Shown here one piece after another: positions 20,424-35,159 of a stretch of DNA of 64,000 nucleotides. Position 1 is the first letter of the stretch. Every line of letters begins with the position of its first letter. Both the position numbers and the translations under genes were made by a program. The stretch comes from Alentia gelatinosa. Taxonomy: Eukaryota > Annelida > Polychaeta > Phyllodocida > Polynoidae. The stretch spans positions 39,349,950 to 39,413,949 of the forward strand of contig OX465579.1 in the NCBI GenBank assembly GCA_950022655.1, in the 5' to 3' direction. Under the pieces are notes generated by a model. That model did no database searches and had not been told where the DNA came from. It was given only the letters and a program-made list of their open reading frames with translations.

Positions 20424-20733
20424 GCTTAAAATCAAATGAAACAGTTTTCCGCCGCCGGTGCTTTGTGGGGGAGGTTGCGGTCATAACGCCCGGCCACCCG
20501 GTCGGGCTTCTCTGTGGTTCTCACAATTTAACATTTTGGTGGAACAGCTCCAAAATGGGCTATTGGCCCCGGCCGGCGGCCGGCGATCACCGACAGGACA
20601 GCCGATTCTGCCAGGCGACAGGGTTTTGCAGGCACGGGGAGGGGCCGGCTATTGCCGCCGAACACCAATAGGCGACCACAAGGCGCCCGGCCGGGCCCGG
20701 CCGGGCCTTGCGCTGCGTTGGTGGAATAGCCGC
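20424..20733. mobile_element. GC-rich element, 5'-truncated second copy
   Basis: Matches 16754-17107 in order: gcttaaaatcaaatg, tctgtggttctca, ttttggtggaac, caaaatgggctattggcc, cgacagggttttgcaggc and the terminal ttggtggaatagccgc (20718-20733). The left half of the full copy is missing. Confidence 0.8.
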
Positions 20734-22600
<1,867 letters not shown>

Positions 22601-23885
22601 ACAATATCCATATATAACAAGTAGGTCTTTGATGAAATTCACCTTCATAGGTCTTTATAGCTATTTTTATTTACTGCATGACGCCACTGATGCTTTGAAT
22701 ATGCGTGATTCCGCTATCCGAGGCAGGGTTAACTAGTCCTGCTGGACCCATTCCGGGTGTCCTTATGAGGACCCTGATGGCGATGTGACATTCGACACTA
22801 AATAAAGTCCAATAAGCTGGTAATTGATCGTGTGCGGATGAGAAATAGACTTCAAGTGTTATATGATCTTTATGATAAGCCAAGTCCCCAACTGAGTCTG
22901 TTTGCATACATCACTTATAGATGAAAGTCTTCCTGATTACTGCTGGTCCCCCACGTGCTCTGCACGGCAGCGCCGTCTTTAGGAGAGGTCCCTTCAGTGT
23001 TTCAGGTAATCGACAACGATAATTGAAATCTGAGGTTTTATTGCCTTCAAGTACTCATCACGGGATCAAATATACCTTGTCGTCGACTATCCAACGCCTG
23101 CGGGAGCAGTGTGAAATGTCATCGAGCTGCTCACGTAGTGGGGGAGCAGTTGGAAGGGCAAGCGAGCTATTCAAATAACACATTGGCACTGCCTCGTGTC
23201 CGGTGACAATTTCTAACAGAGCCAGATGTCAGTTATTGATTAGAGAGGGCGGCCCAATCTAGGACTTGAGGACGCAAATACGTCCACGCTATCAGAGGCC
23301 CGCTGCTGCTTAGTTGCCGCTGTGTGGTCATGAACTGACAGAAATAAACCTCCTTGCTTTAGCTACTGTCTGTTATGAGTGTAATGAGAGTCTATTATCT
23401 GGGTCTTTTAATTTCAATATGAAATACCAGGTGGATATCCGCTGTATTTATAGTTGCATTGTTCCTTTGCAGTATCGCAAAGGACATAACTGAGAGAGGA
23501 AAGATTGAAAACCTTTGCTAGGGTCTTAACCTTATATGCCACTGGCAAAGTGTAGCAGTATAACATATCGCAACAGGTTGGTTATAGAAAGGGAGGGGGC
23601 AATGTATTAGGATAATATTGTTAAAGAGGATGCCTCCCTTAGATTGTATACTTTTAGGGATCCAGTTATTTCGATAAATGACGATGTGCGAAATTTCAAG
23701 ATTTTCATTTTTAACGATCAAAATTCAAGCTTTACAAGTTCGCCACATCCAGCCATACGCAATCCGACCCAGCCGAACTCCGTTGAGGGTGCTGAAAGAT
23801 GGTGCCAGGCCACCGAAATCTGCCAACTTGCTGGTTTTCATGGTTAGTCTCCTTGATTGACTTATACACACATCTCACAGCGTTG
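22601..23885. other. Gene-free stretch
   Basis: No convincing coding or repeat signal apart from short chance frames. Confidence 0.5.
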
Positions 23886-23945
23886 AGCATTTCATCGGGC
23901 TAGTTGATCACGTCTCTACGATTAGTCACCGATACAAAATGGGGG
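23886..23945 (+). mobile_element. Fragment of foldback family A
   Basis: tcgggctagttgatcacgt and ctacgattagtcaccgata match the middle of the full element at 50910-51191 (ggggcagttgaccacgt; ctgcgattagacaccgata). Confidence 0.6.
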
Positions 23946-23973
23946 TCTACGATTTCGATCCAATGCAAAACCT

Positions 23974-24074
23974 TATAGGGAGGCATCTACCAACCACGAC
24001 AAGGCTACGACAAGCACAGATAAGAAAGTTCCATTGTCGTAGCCTTGGCATGGTTGGTGGACGCCTCCCTTTAA
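23974..24074. mobile_element. Foldback element family B, 100 bp
   Basis: Left arm agggaggcatctaccaacc and acgacaaggctacgacaa; right arm ttgtcgtagccttggcat and ggttggtggacgcctccct. The arms of about 38 bp pair almost fully around a loop of about 20 nt. The same ends bound the cluster at 28721-29298. Confidence 0.8.
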
Positions 24075-26154
24075 GGCCAGTCCCCACCTGCCACGATTCT
24101 ATTCCCGCTAGCCCCTGCGACTGCCCTTTTTTTCTTTAAAAAAAAAGAGCTTTTATTTATACTCGAGTAAACGTTTGGGTGAAAAGACACCCATCTTCCA
24201 ACGGCTTTAGTTTAATTTGGTTTTTCTGCCAATACCTAACTAATAGGTTTACAGTGGCTCTCAGTGGTTGAAATTAAGTTAGAAAGTAACAGGTAAAAAG
24301 TCTTAGAATAGGTGTAAAGTTAACAAGGAGACGTAGCACATGTTGATTCATTCAAGAGAAAACAGGGTAAAGAACAATATGTCAGTACCTTCCAGACACC
24401 ATACCGATTCTATTGTGAGGTCAGCAAAAACTGTGGTAGGTGGAACAGGTTTCTGCGATTCCGTCTACAATACCTCACCATAGGCTGCAATTGAAAACAC
24501 CAATCGTCGAGGTCCCGATAAAATCCAACATGTTGGATTTTCCGTAGCCTGTCAGAGAATGGGCGGGTGAGAGAATGGGCGGAAAATGATCAAATTCTGG
24601 AATTAGGTAGGGTGCATATAGACGTATAATCGTTGTAAATATGATATTATTTGATGAAGTCTCAGTGTTTGAAAATGATTAGTCCACAATTATACTTATT
24701 CTGCATTGCTTTCAATGTGACCATAGATTATCCTGCATGAAATTAGTAAAGTTAATTTGTATGGGATAGCTCCTTTAAAGTGTAGTTGGGAGAACCATTA
24801 CATAATGCCCAGGGACGCGATTCTGAACATAGTTTAAAGACACGAATTAGAGTAATCATAGTCATTCTCTTCCGGATTTAGTTGGAAGGAACGAGACAAA
24901 AGGAGGAAAAAAGGCAACAACGAAGAACCGGATATTCTTCGGAGAGATCTCATTTATTCAAAAATCTTGTTAGTGTGTTGAAATAACAGAAATAACACGT
25001 GACAATTTTTCTGCATTAATTCCGGTTATAGATGGTCCGAAAGGTCTCATATTAATTGGATGCGGTGAGAGTTCGTGAGATGGGTGAGAGTTCACATGAT
25101 CACTGGTAATGATGAAAATAAAAACCCGAAACAACATCCAGTGAACTCCTGTTCACTTATATTCATGCGTGACTTCGAGAAGTTCAATGAAGTATTTTCT
25201 TATATGTCTAGAGTTCTAGAGGATATGGATATTTTTGAATGCAACACTTCTTAGACCGCATACAGAGAGGCAGACAAACAAACAGCGAGTGTCACATAGC
25301 GGTCAGTGTAAGTTTTGGTGGCCAAAACAAACAGACAAGTTGAGACCCACCGGTGGGCGCATCAATGGGCGCATCAAAAAAAAGAAATCTCTTCTTTGTT
25401 TCAGGTAGGTGTAACCTTTTTTGTCCAAGATGGAAAGGTATAAGCTGCCTGGCCATGTAGACCTTCACCTACATCCAAGCTAGGATTTAATGAAGAATTG
25501 AGATATATACACTCTAGATGAAGGAGAAATCTTCAGTTCAGGTCAGCGCTTGCCATGCCAGTCTCTAGCTGCATTGAGAGTGTTTACCTGGTGATGGCTG
25601 TTTTGGCTGCGAGTCGCATATTTCAGAGGATCATGGATGGTGGTGGCTGGCAAGATACCAAGACGCTACTCCTTTAAGTACATCTGTCCGATAAACCATT
25701 TCAACCGCTGCCATGCCAAATCAAAGAGGCCTAAAAGCCGAACCAGCTGTAACCGGAAACACCGATCGCTGGTGAATCATAAGAAGGTTTACGCCGAAGG
25801 AACGACTAAGGTCACGTGGCGGCGAGATCGAGCTTTTTGACAAGAGGTGAGAGGTACACACTTTGTGGCAAAGGATACACCTCACCGTGGATCAAATATT
25901 TGGTAGTCAGTCCAACTCTCTTGGCTGCGGTCCAGAGTGTCCCTGCAGTTGTAGGCCTACCTAAATGTTCAGTAATTAATTTTGAAGACGCATGATTCTC
26001 ACTAATATTTTGCAGCCAAAGACTATAGCAACAATGCAGAGGTCACCACTATCTCGAAGACTTATTTTACGTTGAATAGTGATAAGACATGCTCTTATCC
26101 TATTTATTGTATATGCATTTTTGGTTTGACACGACCACTGTGAATCTTCCCGAA
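24075..26154. other. Gene-free stretch
   Basis: Contains a 22-bp perfect palindrome (24520-24541). A basic 67-codon frame at 25637-25840 has no recognisable domain and is not supported as a gene. Confidence 0.5.
24520..24541. repeat. 22-bp perfect palindrome
   Basis: aaaatccaaca followed directly by its reverse complement tgttggatttt. Confidence 0.8.
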
Positions 26155-26458
26155 TCTGAATTAATTTCTTGCCATATGCATTATACTACAATTCTGAACA
26201 AGGTTGAACCTCGTCCTTAATCCAGAAGGTTTGCTATTCAACCGGATTTCATTTGAATTTCGTTTATAGGACAAATTTTGTACCAAAACAGCCTACGTAA
26301 TGGTATACCTTGACTACAGTACCAATATATCTGATATGAGAGTTTTTCTCTTTTCCGAGGAGATACTTGTTTTCAGTTTCAGTTTACAAAATTCTATTTC
26401 CTATGTAAAAGAAAGCAAGAATAAACTGGGCCTGATTCATACCAATAAACATTGGTTA
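26155..26458 (+). repeat. Tandem duplication, unit 1 (about 304 bp)
   Basis: Begins tgaattaatttctt and includes tgaacaaggttgaacctcgt, aaacagcctacgtaatg and ccaataaacattggtt. The next unit follows head to tail with about 90% identity by eye. Confidence 0.9.
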
Positions 26459-26772
26459 ATTTGAATTAAGTTCTTTCAATATGCATTATACTACAATTTT
26501 GAACAAGGTTGAACCTCGTCTTTAATCCAAAAGCAGATGAGGTTTGCTATTTAACCGGATTTTAGTTGAATTTCGTTTATATGACCAATTCTGTACCAAA
26601 ACAGCCTACGTAATGATATGCTTTGACCACAGTACCAATATATCTGATATGACAGTTTTTCTCCTTTCCAAGGAGATACTTGTTTTCATTTTCAGTTTAC
26701 TAATTCTATTTTCCATGTAATAAGAAAGTAAGAATAAATTGGGCCTCATTCATACCAATAAACAGTGGTTCA
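26459..26772 (+). repeat. Tandem duplication, unit 2
   Basis: Repeats unit 1 from tgaattaagttctt to accaataaacagtggtt with scattered substitutions and small indels. Confidence 0.9.
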
Positions 26773-28489
26773 AACCTCCTAACACACCCCAGCTCTATTC
26801 CATGGCCAATAACGATGTGTTTTCCATGCTTTCTCCGTCTCTCTGAGGCAGTAAAATCCACATGAGAACTATTTCCTATTTTGTTCATGACTCCAACTGA
26901 CATCCCTGAATATATATTGGTTAGCACTAGTGTTGTGTACGATTGCCTCGTGACTGTAGAGGCAACATAGCCTTAAGCACATACTCGTGTGGGCGATAAT
27001 AAGGTGGAAGGAGAAGCAAACTCCGAGAGCAAGAGTATGGTGGCAACATACTCGTCTCAGAGGCCTCCTCACAGGTAGTCGCAATGCCCTTGAGTGTTGT
27101 TCTATTACACCCTGGCTTGGGCTTCTATAATAACTACCGGTAGGAGGTTTAGTATCTCAAGCAGGCGAGTTCACAGAGTTCTTTAAGAACTTCGATCTAC
27201 CCTGAATATCTATCTTGGTAAGATATGACATGTAACGCAATTATGATAAAGTGGTAATAACATCTACATCACACCTTAATAGTATAATTGTTATGCAGAA
27301 TTTCTGTTCAGGCCATAAGATAAGGCCAATTTTGATGTTTAATTTGTGCAATATAAGTAATGTTATTCGGGGTTTAGCTTTCCTATATGTATCATCTCTA
27401 TCATGAGGTTCTAATTGCTAATATGCAATCGCTTTTTCAACTGCTGGCAATCCCTTTGGCACTATTTGATGTATCAACATGTGGCAAGTCCTTACAGGAC
27501 GGATAAGAGAGTGCATTTTACTCTGACAGTTTGTGTATACACTGAACAAATATCTTGTAGCCTACATTGACCTAAACCTACCGACTTAAACATAGCAATG
27601 CTTACATTATTTAGAATGCCACTCGTGTAACTCTGTCAGTGAATAATCCCAAGAGCTAACTTAAAGTATTTGTAGTTCAATGCAATAGACCGGCTCATAT
27701 TTGGTGAGATCACACATACCTACAGTTGAGATATATATTTTCACATTAAGCATATATATGTACCCTAAATGTTTATTATCCCATTGTAACCTTTCGACCA
27801 GGTTATAACCATTACACACAATTATGCAATATGTGATAATTCAGAAGTTGTCAACTCCTATATTAGGCAGTCTTTGCCAAATCGATGTGAATATAAACAG
27901 AATTTAAACAAGTGAATATAAACAAGTTTTATAGGTATAATGCTTTATCGCAAAAGGAGAATTTAATGCCTCACACCCACAAACGCCGATGTACCATCAT
28001 AGACCTTCCGATATACTGCGATTAGAAATAGCAAAATCGTGGTGTATCGGGAGGTTCCCGAAAATTCTAATCGTAGTCTATCACCGTGTATCATAATGGA
28101 TCGATACGGCTTGCCGGGACAAAAATGGTGACCACGCTTACGATTATCTCCCGATTCAACCAATGTATCAATATAGATCTCAGGGAGAATTTTGATATCT
28201 CAATATACTGTAGTTTTAGAAATATTGAATGAATCTAAATGATATTTACAGGTGTAGACAATATCTTATTGTATCATTTTTGAGACACAATAACAACCAA
28301 ATTCAAAAAGTATAACTGTGGCGCAATCATAATTCCGATCTGAAACCTTTATTTTCAGAAACTTGGACCTAATCAAATAATACCGTATTTACACGATTAA
28401 ACATTAATAAGCGTCATATCCAATTCCGAAATATCATAATTGTCCGCCAAGTATTCCAAAAGTAGGAGATATGTTTCCGTCAAATAAGC
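26773..28489. other. Gene-free stretch
   Basis: AT-rich spacer. Around 27966-28160 words such as ctgcgattaga, cgatatactg and tctaatcgtagtctatc resemble foldback family A and may be an old copy. Confidence 0.45.
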
Positions 28490-28716
28490 TTCCGATACAC
28501 ACAGATAGGCTACGAAAATTCCAACATGTAGGGAGGCCTATGATTGGTGTTTTTATTTGTGGCGAGTCGGGAGCCAATCGTGGCGTATATCGGTGGGTCA
28601 ATCGTAGAAGTGTGGTACACAGCTACAATTTTATTTGACCTCCCGACGATTTTGATCATTTATCAGGAAGTGCATCGTAGACCATATTGGAGCCATATCT
28701 TAGTAGGTGGACGCTG
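28490..28716 (-). mobile_element. Foldback family A, second copy (inverted)
   Basis: Read on the minus strand, its end runs gcgtccacctactaagatat, ggctccaatatggtctacgat and gcacttcc, matching the left end of 50910-51191 in the same order. The inner part is more diverged. Confidence 0.65.
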
Positions 28717-28720
28717 AGTA

Positions 28721-29298
28721 TAAAGGCGTCCACCAACCATGACAAGGCTAGACAAGAAAGTTCCAAATGGCGCTTGTTGCAGCCTTGTCGTAAGAAGGGG
28801 GGCTCTGCGACAGCGTTGTCGGGGCGTGTTGTGGACGTCGCTGAATCCAGTATAAAGGGGGGTGTCCACCAACCATGACAAGGGCACGACAAGTGCTGAC
28901 ACGAAAGTTCCAATCAGCGCCTTGTCGCAACCTTGTAGTAAGAAGGGGGGGGGGGGGGGTCTCGACAGCGTTGTCAGGGCGTGTCGTGACGTCGCTGGTT
29001 TCTGTAAAAAAGGCGCTCATGGTACCGACACATAACAACAGTGATATCAAGTAAACCACGACACTCTACGACAAGAGTCCAGTCGTGGGAAGAATTGAAC
29101 ATGTTCAATGTTGTCATAGCCTTGTCGGAAGGCTCCCAACAAGCTTCCAATCGCAGCCCAATCGTGGCCTTGTCGTAGACTCTTGTCGGGAACTGGGGTC
29201 CACCAACCACGACAAGGCCTCCAGTCATAGGCCAGTCGTGGACCTTGTCGGGAACCCATTATCGTAGCCTTGTCGTGGTTGGTGGACGCCCCCCTTTA
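28721..29298. mobile_element. Nested cluster of foldback family B
   Basis: Outer ends taaaggcgtccaccaacca (28721) and ggttggtggacgcc with cccccttta (to 29298) are inverted. Further left-type ends lie inside at about 28853 and 29202, with many cgacaaggc/gccttgtcg words in both orientations and a 15-nt G run at 28945-28959. It looks like repeated insertion of the element into itself. Confidence 0.75.
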
Positions 29299-32200
29299 GA
29301 ATGCACAGCACATATATTTATGGTCGTTATCCTTTCCCTGTCATAGGCAACAATATATTTGCAATACCATTGGTCAATCGTCAATGTCTTATCCTACTTT
29401 TGCGGAACACATTCCCTTCAGAAGTAGACTGCATACATTGGTTTGAATAAGTGAGGAAGGTAAAATTGCATTCAAAATGCATTCCAAGTATACGGCTTTT
29501 TCTGTTTACATATAACAAAATTGCCCTGACCTGAAACAGGCTGCACTCATCAGTTATTTTATTCTGAAACCCTAGTTTCTTGTAGTATTCACCAAATCAA
29601 CCGATCTTTTCCTCTGAAAGACTTATGATATCACGACCCAGTAATCAGTGTTGGCGCACAATCGGCAATACAATTTGCATGTATCATAATAACTTCCCAA
29701 AGCGAAATTGGAGATTAAATAATTCATTGAATGTAAAGATTGGTTGAATTGATTGATTGGTTATTGTCATTCATAGTTGACTGCACATATCAATCATGAG
29801 ACGAAACGGGCCTATGTGTTGGGTTTTCATAGTCACTGGCGTGGACGGGAGTGAAATACTGACTTAATCCTAGTTAACAGGTTTTGTGATGGCAAGGCTG
29901 GAGGCATATGGACTAGGTTTGTCACCAATGTGATGTCCATGCAGCAAGTGGAATTCATTGACAATGCTACAATACCTCTAATACATATGTAAAAATATCA
30001 GGATTCAAAAAGGAGAATATTTAGGAAAAACATTATCCAATGATAAAAATCCCAAATATCTTACAGGTGTTGGTAGACATATTATAGCAAAGACACCCAC
30101 CCAAAATGGGATATACCATTATCAGCTAAAGAAAACACAATTATTACCAAGTGGCAACTAAAGTACATGTACATGTAACTAAATAGTTAAACTCACGGGA
30201 CTAATAAATGCTGGTGTGTAAAGAGACCTTTCAATACAGAATAAAACCCAATTGGTTGTCCTATTTATTTGTGCGATATAGAATTACAGATGCAGAAATA
30301 ATTGACTGCGAATGTCGCTCTATAGTAACGAACAAAATCGAGCTTTCGCCAAGCACTACTGTAATGTCTGTGCAAGTTGGTAGCTTGGGATGTGGGGAAA
30401 CTACAGACGAAGTAGAATGGTCTGTCCTACTGTCCAGATACGAGTAGAGTGGCAAATGATTGCGATTATTATGGAATTTTCTGAAATGGGGTTGAGAATG
30501 TGGTCGTTTAAGCTTCAATGATGATGTTACCGCTAACTTTATTGGTGGGATCCTTTTTCGTTATCGTGCCGGATGATGCATATTTCCCCATTGGGTCTAT
30601 AATTCATTATAGGATGGCCATTAGTGCTAGCACTACACTGATTGCAAATTAGAAGTCGGGGAGAGTTAGCGCCGTTACAGATCGTATGATGGATGAGGAT
30701 AGTTATTAACCTACAAATGATGGGTTAGCATGTTTAAATCCCTAGTGGTCCTTTTCATTGATATACCGTTGCACAGTCCATCAAATGCTATCCTGAATTT
30801 TATAGCTCACTTGTACATGGATATGTCTTGACCATAAAGTTTGTGGAACAGGGCGACCAACGTGAGGACATGTGCGAGGTCATGAAATGTCACATGTATT
30901 GGTGTCTGCACGCATCTCAACATCTCTCTTAACTCCACCATTCAGAATCACATACACCATTCACAATCGGAATTGGCCAGACGTATATCAATAACGATAG
31001 TAAATAAAGAAAATATAACAATTCTTTATTGATGCATGGAAAGAAAAAAAGTAGTGCTGTACTTACAATGCCATATCCTCAATTTATATTTAAAGAATGT
31101 GGATAGGTGCATGGTTCATAGTAAAACTGTCTGGATTTTCTAATACTATTTCGGCACCCCAGGGCATGATAGTGGCTTCAATTTATGTAGTTGACTATTA
31201 AAAATATCAGGAGAAGCAAAGCAATTGAAACTTCTCCCCCAAAGAGACAAGTTTTGTAATGAGGTACGTGGAATGGATCCAACGTTCCATATTCATAGTC
31301 TGCTGTGGAAGGGAGCGATTGAGGTCCAACAGACTGGAATTCATAGACCAAATATCTGTCCAGGGCAGTAAAACTTGGGAAGTCAGGGACCCTGGATCCT
31401 ATCTATATTCAGTTATTCTTCAAGAAAAAAGATCCATGCATTAAGACTTGAATATTGCATATTGTGCGGGGCCAGGTGGGGTGTAAGTCGGACTCGAAGT
31501 AGGAATCCGTGTTAACCTGGGCGGGGCGCAGGTTTCGCTGTCTGGATAAGTGGTTCGGACAGGGTGGGCGGGTTCAGCGGCCATTGCACCATAAAGTGCC
31601 TTGGGAACGTCAGCTCTACGGAGCACTGAGCACCTGGGTCGACAGGCAATGGGGTTCCAGCGGAACTCTTTGTAATCTCTCCCAGGCCTGGCGGCCGTAT
31701 ATATACCGACACAGACTGACGCGTTTATGTCCCTAGCTGGCCAGGCCACCGTCAGGCTGACCTACATACCCGCAATGCCTGGCAGAGAAGGGCATCGACC
31801 AATTTACAAAGCACCACTCAGACAAGGTACATACTGATAATGCCATAGTCCCTGTATTATAGCTCTCCATAACCTAGTCAGTGTCAGGCATCAGCCTGAT
31901 GGTGACATTCAGCTGGCCAGGCGTGATGCTGACGAATGGGCACAGTGACGGGGTGAAGAGGGAGGTGGAGAGAGAGGGAGGGCCGGGTAACTGGACTATC
32001 GATTGGGGATTGGGCCGGCTCCGTGGTATTATTTGGTCGACAGGGGGCGGTGGAGTGGACGCTGCAGGGGGGTTGTGCTAAGCCCTGATAGGAGCGCCAC
32101 TCTGCACAGCAACCAGCCAGACAATAATACCCTTCTATGGAGGGTCGGTCTGTGTATCAGGGAATATCAGAAGCACAGCCAACACTGTTTATGAGACCTC

Positions 32201-32559
32201 CGGTTTGGGATCTTCTTCAAGTTGAATCTTTATTGCGATACTGTTATCAGAAAAGAGAGATGAAATAACTTCCAGCCCATAAAACAGCGTCTACTAAATC
32301 TTCGAGAAAGCTTTGAGGAGGAGAGGCATTGTCAGCAGCCTAAGCTGATGGAGCAGATTTAATCCGGTAATCGCTAAGCCGACAATAGATACGACTGTCT
32401 ATTAGCTGTGGAGCCTGTAATTAACCAATGGACAGCTTGATGGATCAGAAACTGCCGTTCTCTCTACGCCACCCACCCAATGACCCACCCACCACATGCA
32501 CCTACCCCCAACCCCACCTCAATATCTTACCAGACACGCACACTTCTCACGAGACCGTG
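29299..32559. other. Gene-free stretch
   Basis: AT-rich to about 31440, then more GC-rich (31440-32100). No domain was recognised in the open frames there. It may contain untranslated exons of the downstream gene, but nothing shows this. Confidence 0.45.
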
Positions 32560-33640
32560 GGTAAAAAATAAGATATCTCTCTAGCAACAGCTCGTCGCGG
32601 TGAGTCAGCCAGGGAGGGGGGCTGCATGCGTCCATCTCCCGCGAGCTCAGTTCTACAGCGCCAGCCCCATGCCTGCCGCCCGCTCCCGGGGCGCGCGCCG
32701 CCCGGAATGCAACGAGCGACGACCGATCGGGGCACAGTGACGTCGGCGGCGGAGGAGGCGGCGCTGTGGGAGTGACACGGACGGCCCCGGTGGTTTGCGC
32801 GGTGGGTACACGGCGATCTATCGATGTGACTCCTGCTGCTGCTGGGGACGCCTGCCTGAGCTGCTCCTCCAGCACTGCCTGATGCTGCTCACTGACGGGG
32901 ACGAGCCGGCCTGCAGTAGTATAACATGAGAGGTGCACTGTGGGGGCGTGAGAGGTGTAGGAGGAATAGGGCAGGAGTAGGCAAACCGGAGGGCAACAGC
33001 CGCTCTCCATATCTTATAGTAGACAGAGAGGATCAACGCGGGATCGACTCGGGATGACTGCGCCCCAGTTCGGGAGGCGCTCACAGATCATTGCCCCACC
33101 ACGCCATCCGATACGTGGCCGAAGAAAGAGAGGGCAGTAGCGAGAGCGGTTTACTCCAGGAATCTTCCAGTACCCCCTTCTGCATCACCCCTACCCTTAT
33201 CGCTGCTGCCTTATCGCTCACAGGCATCGCGGGAAATGCGTCCATAATAACATGGCCTGCAACATTCTATAGTGGCAGACCCGCCAGCGTCTCGAGCTAC
33301 TCAACGCTTCTCTGGAGGTGGAGCGAGCTGCTCCTCTTGCAGCATGCAGGCACCAACACCACTACTACTACCCCACCCGTCCTGCTGCCCTTCACACGGC
33401 CCAGAGTCAGCACATCGGGCCTACAGCCGCCCCGCCCGCACTCCGCCGGGCCCTACGCCTCCATGGGCGCGTTACTCGTTCCCACAGGCTTACTTCCGGT
33501 GTCAAGAGGCCTCGTTGGGACAACCAAGGGCAGGCTGTCACTTCTTCATGTTGTCGTCGATGTTGTCGCTTCTATTACCCATGCTGGGTTCAGTGACTGG
33601 GCTGAGGAATGTTGTGTGAATTCTACAAACTGAGGTGGTT
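32560..33640. promoter_or_regulatory. CpG-rich block, possible promoter or 5' exon region
   Basis: GC- and CpG-dense compared with its surroundings, including gcgcgcgccgcccgg and gtgacgtcggcggcgg. Long frames are open on both strands and in several phases, rich in Pro, Ala and Ser, which is what GC-rich sequence gives by chance. Its place 1.5 kb upstream of the plus-strand gene at 35160 suggests a promoter or untranslated exon. Confidence 0.35.
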
Positions 33641-35159
33641 GTTTGGCAACGCGTGTAGATTCATACTGGATGCTACGACCTGCCCGTGCTGACTGCCGAT
33701 ACAGGACGGCCTATGACCATAGTGTTCTCTTGCGGGTGGCTATGGCTGTTTAACGCCTCATAACAGGGCAAGAACACCGAGATTGACATTGGAATACACC
33801 TTTACTCGCTGATGCATATGGAGTCTATCAGTCAGCGCTTGGCTCTGGATTATGATTAGTCTTATTCGTGTAGCTACCCCGAGGGACGGGCTTTACCAGT
33901 TAATATCCAGCAGATTACCACGGATATAGCAATTTATTTTGCACAATAAAAAACGGAAATCAATTGTCAAATGTAGTATATACGACGTTAAAAGCTAAGC
34001 CTTCACATTTCGCCATTAAGTGTTTAACATAGATTCTTTCATCATTGTAATCGACGATACATTCAAATTATTTCACCTGTTCGCGATGTGATCAGTTATA
34101 CCTACTCTTATTGATGGTATCTAAACATCACCTGTTCCACGTGGATCCCCAAACCCCGCCCTGAAGATACTACAGTGACTTCCGTCTGTAGAAATCACGG
34201 TGTGGATGTGGTGACAGGCTGAGGATACGCCCACTCCCAGACCTGGTATATTATACAGCAACGGCTTCCAGAAAAGACAAGGCAGATGGCATTGGCAAGG
34301 AACTGAATTACAAACACAAAGGCCACTCTGCTCTAACATCGGCTGTGTAGACAGGTTCCGACACCTAAGCTGGCACTGGAGGCCCTTGGGACCTCTCTAT
34401 GTCTCTCTTTGTGTGGCACCTTAAGACACTGGCGCATCCAATACATCTGACACAGTGGATATTTTGTTAACCTCTGTCGAGATACGAACCAAACCGGCAA
34501 AACATATATGTGTACATCTGATCGATACTCCAGAGTGAGTTTTGTTTAATGATACCATTGCGTATGTAACTATACGAAAGAAACTATTATCCATAATGTG
34601 TAGCTGAATACGGAGTGTTACCATTCATAATTATTTGTGTGTCAAATGGATTAACAATAATAACATAAATCAACACGCATTGAAATGTATTATAATTAAC
34701 ACGCATTCATAGCACACGGATATTAGTATACAGGAACAACAAAATGAATAGGCTTAATCGCTTCCTTCAACAACTGCATACGAGACGCATGCCAGGCTAG
34801 TTAAGTATGTGTGAACGCCTTAGGCTGTGGACGCAGCTTTCAATGGCAGATCGTAATAAAGGACTGGCTTCAAGGTTCATAGCGGACTGGGAGCTTACCT
34901 GACTACGCGCTAAGGCCATAGATCTATATATTACTGGGTAGGAGGCATCAGGCAGAGAATGTGTTCTATACTCAAACTGGATTGTATCCTGTGAGGTGCA
35001 TACGCGAGGCATGCTCAGATATATACCCCGGGGCCACAGTACAGCAGCGAGCATATGTCGGGAAGGTGGTCGACAGGGACAGTTGGGAGGCGTGCCATAG
35101 AGTAAGCAGTGTGAACGTGGCTCAGTTGGCTGAGACCGAGTGCGTACACATCTGACGGG
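33641..35159. other. Upstream region of the membrane-protein gene
   Basis: No recognised coding exon. An in-frame TGA at 35112-35114 closes the frame upstream of the 35160 start. No clear TATA box or CCAAT box was identified. Confidence 0.5.

Noticed and set aside
28656..29267. Several 60-103 codon frames on both strands
   Set aside because: They are readings of the nested foldback cluster, where inverted arms create mirrored frames.
32519..33633. Open frames of 88-180 codons on both strands
   Set aside because: Several frames are open at once in GC-rich sequence, the products are low-complexity Pro/Ala/Ser, and no domain or splice structure is visible.
35114..35150. tRNA A-box-like tggctcagttgg just upstream of the membrane-protein gene
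   Set aside because: No B-box or tRNA fold follows at a workable distance, and the sequence runs straight into the coding frame.
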